Source: a bacterium
GTDB lineage: Bacteria; Actinomycetota; Acidimicrobiia; Acidimicrobiales; Bin134
Assembly (NCBI GenBank): GCA_026709025.1
Contig: JAPOTT010000009.1
Location: 1 to 64,000 of the forward strand
Direction: 5' to 3'
Length of the DNA: 64,000 bases
Part shown: positions 63,589-64,000 of the stretch, one piece after another
Numbering within the stretch: position 1 is the first letter of the stretch
Layout: the number at the start of each line of letters is the position of its first letter
The notes under the pieces: model-generated
Told to the model about the DNA's origin: nothing
Database searches by the model: none
What the model saw: only the letters and a program-made list of their open reading frames with translations
Made by a program: the position numbers and the translations under genes

Positions 63589-64000
63589 TGCTCAGGTGAG
63601 GGTTGTACGGGCCAGTGGTCGTTGTCAAACACTAGCCGGTGGGCCGCAGCCCGTAAACGGTTTTGCGCGGGCAGGGGTGTATTGCCTAGCACCCTTTTGG
63701 CGAACATGGGTAAGACTATAAGTGCGGCGGCGATAGTGGCTTGGGCGCTGTCTATCCATAAAAGAAAAAGCGGCAGCGTGGGGAGCGCAACAAACACCAC
63801 CAGACCGGTGTGATGCACAAGGCGGCCCAATGCTAGTGCGCCCAACAAGTACAAAGAGGCTGGCCAGGCGATAATGCTAAACGCTCCCAGCGCAGGCGAG
63901 ATGCCTCGTCCGCCCGCACCCCACAACAACACCGACCAGTTGTGCCCCGCCACTGCTGCGGCACCAGCGAAGGCCACCAACAGCCAGCGATCTTCGGCCC
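63585..64000 (-). CDS. PlsY-like glycerol-3-phosphate acyltransferase, C-terminal part (runs off the right edge)
   Basis: The frame is open from the right edge. GHNWSVLLWGAGGRGISPALGA is the PlsY motif (canonical GHxxxVFLxFKGGKG), in which the last Gly-rich loop binds phosphate; here KGGKG is AGGRG. Three or four hydrophobic helices follow. PlsY transfers acyl phosphate to glycerol-3-phosphate. The first part of the protein is outside the window. Confidence 0.65.
   Translation of the reverse strand, partial: AEDRWLLVAFAGAAAVAGHNWSVLLWGAGGRGISPALGAFSIIAWPASLYLLGALALGRLVHHTGLVVFVALPTLPLFLLWIDSAQATIAAALIVLPMFAKRVLGNTPLPAQNRLRAAAHRLVFDNDHWPVQPSPEH

Overview
The window looks like a chromosomal segment of an actinobacterium, most likely from the Acidimicrobiia. 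This is inferred from gene content: a DUF2342-type metalloprotease start, a UPF0182 membrane protein, a MapB-like methionine aminopeptidase with a PxxP-rich leader, an EF-G2 paralogue, two luciferase-like (probably F420-dependent) oxidoreductases, and frequent GTG/TTG starts. Base composition is moderate for the phylum. No rRNA, IS element, integrase or CRISPR array was seen.

Layout. 0-2.1 kb: start of a metalloprotease-like gene, then a two-gene restriction-modification unit (MvaI/BcnI-type nuclease and DNA methylase). 2.1-8.3 kb: moaE, an MreB homologue, a PDZ/Lon-like protease and a UPF0182 protein. 8.4-12 kb: an operon of two ABC exporter pairs. 12.4-15.4 kb: an AcuI-like reductase and a secreted vanadium-haloperoxidase-like protein. 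15.5-23.1 kb: a compact type II fatty-acid/polyketide-like locus (flavin/F420 enzyme, ACP, ketosynthase, ketosynthase-like partner without Cys, active and degenerate SDRs, crotonase, alpha/beta hydrolase, convergent acyltransferase). 23.8-34.5 kb: purine/hydantoin-type catabolism with a three-subunit molybdenum hydroxylase, L- and D-type carbamoylases, a fused Fe-S/molybdenum hydroxylase, an N-terminally short SsnA-like amidohydrolase and an LLM oxidoreductase. moaE at 2.1 kb would help supply the molybdopterin.

34.5-52.1 kb is a defence island next to two opposed tRNA-Ser genes. Its core is a class 1 DISARM-like locus (drmD, drmMI, drmA, drmB). drmC is not found. drmD is split by a one-base frameshift at a nine-C tract, which could be phase variation, a true lesion or a sequencing error. 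An intact toxin/HTH-antitoxin-like pair precedes drmD. A second copy, in which the toxin N-terminus is fused in frame to the antitoxin, sits between drmMI and drmA. Both copies carry the same dyad ten bases before their ATG, and an 11-bp inverted repeat overlaps the drmA start. Two lone AAA ATPases flank the core, one behind a 23-bp tandem repeat and the other behind three perfectly phased palindromes.

52.4-64 kb is mostly housekeeping: a crotonase close to the one in the biosynthetic locus, a KARI-like reductoisomerase, EF-G2, MsrA, an SH3-like protein, another crotonase, MapB, DegV, an MFS carrier and a PlsY-like gene cut by the window edge.

All functional calls are from reading motifs and gene order by eye. 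No database search was run.
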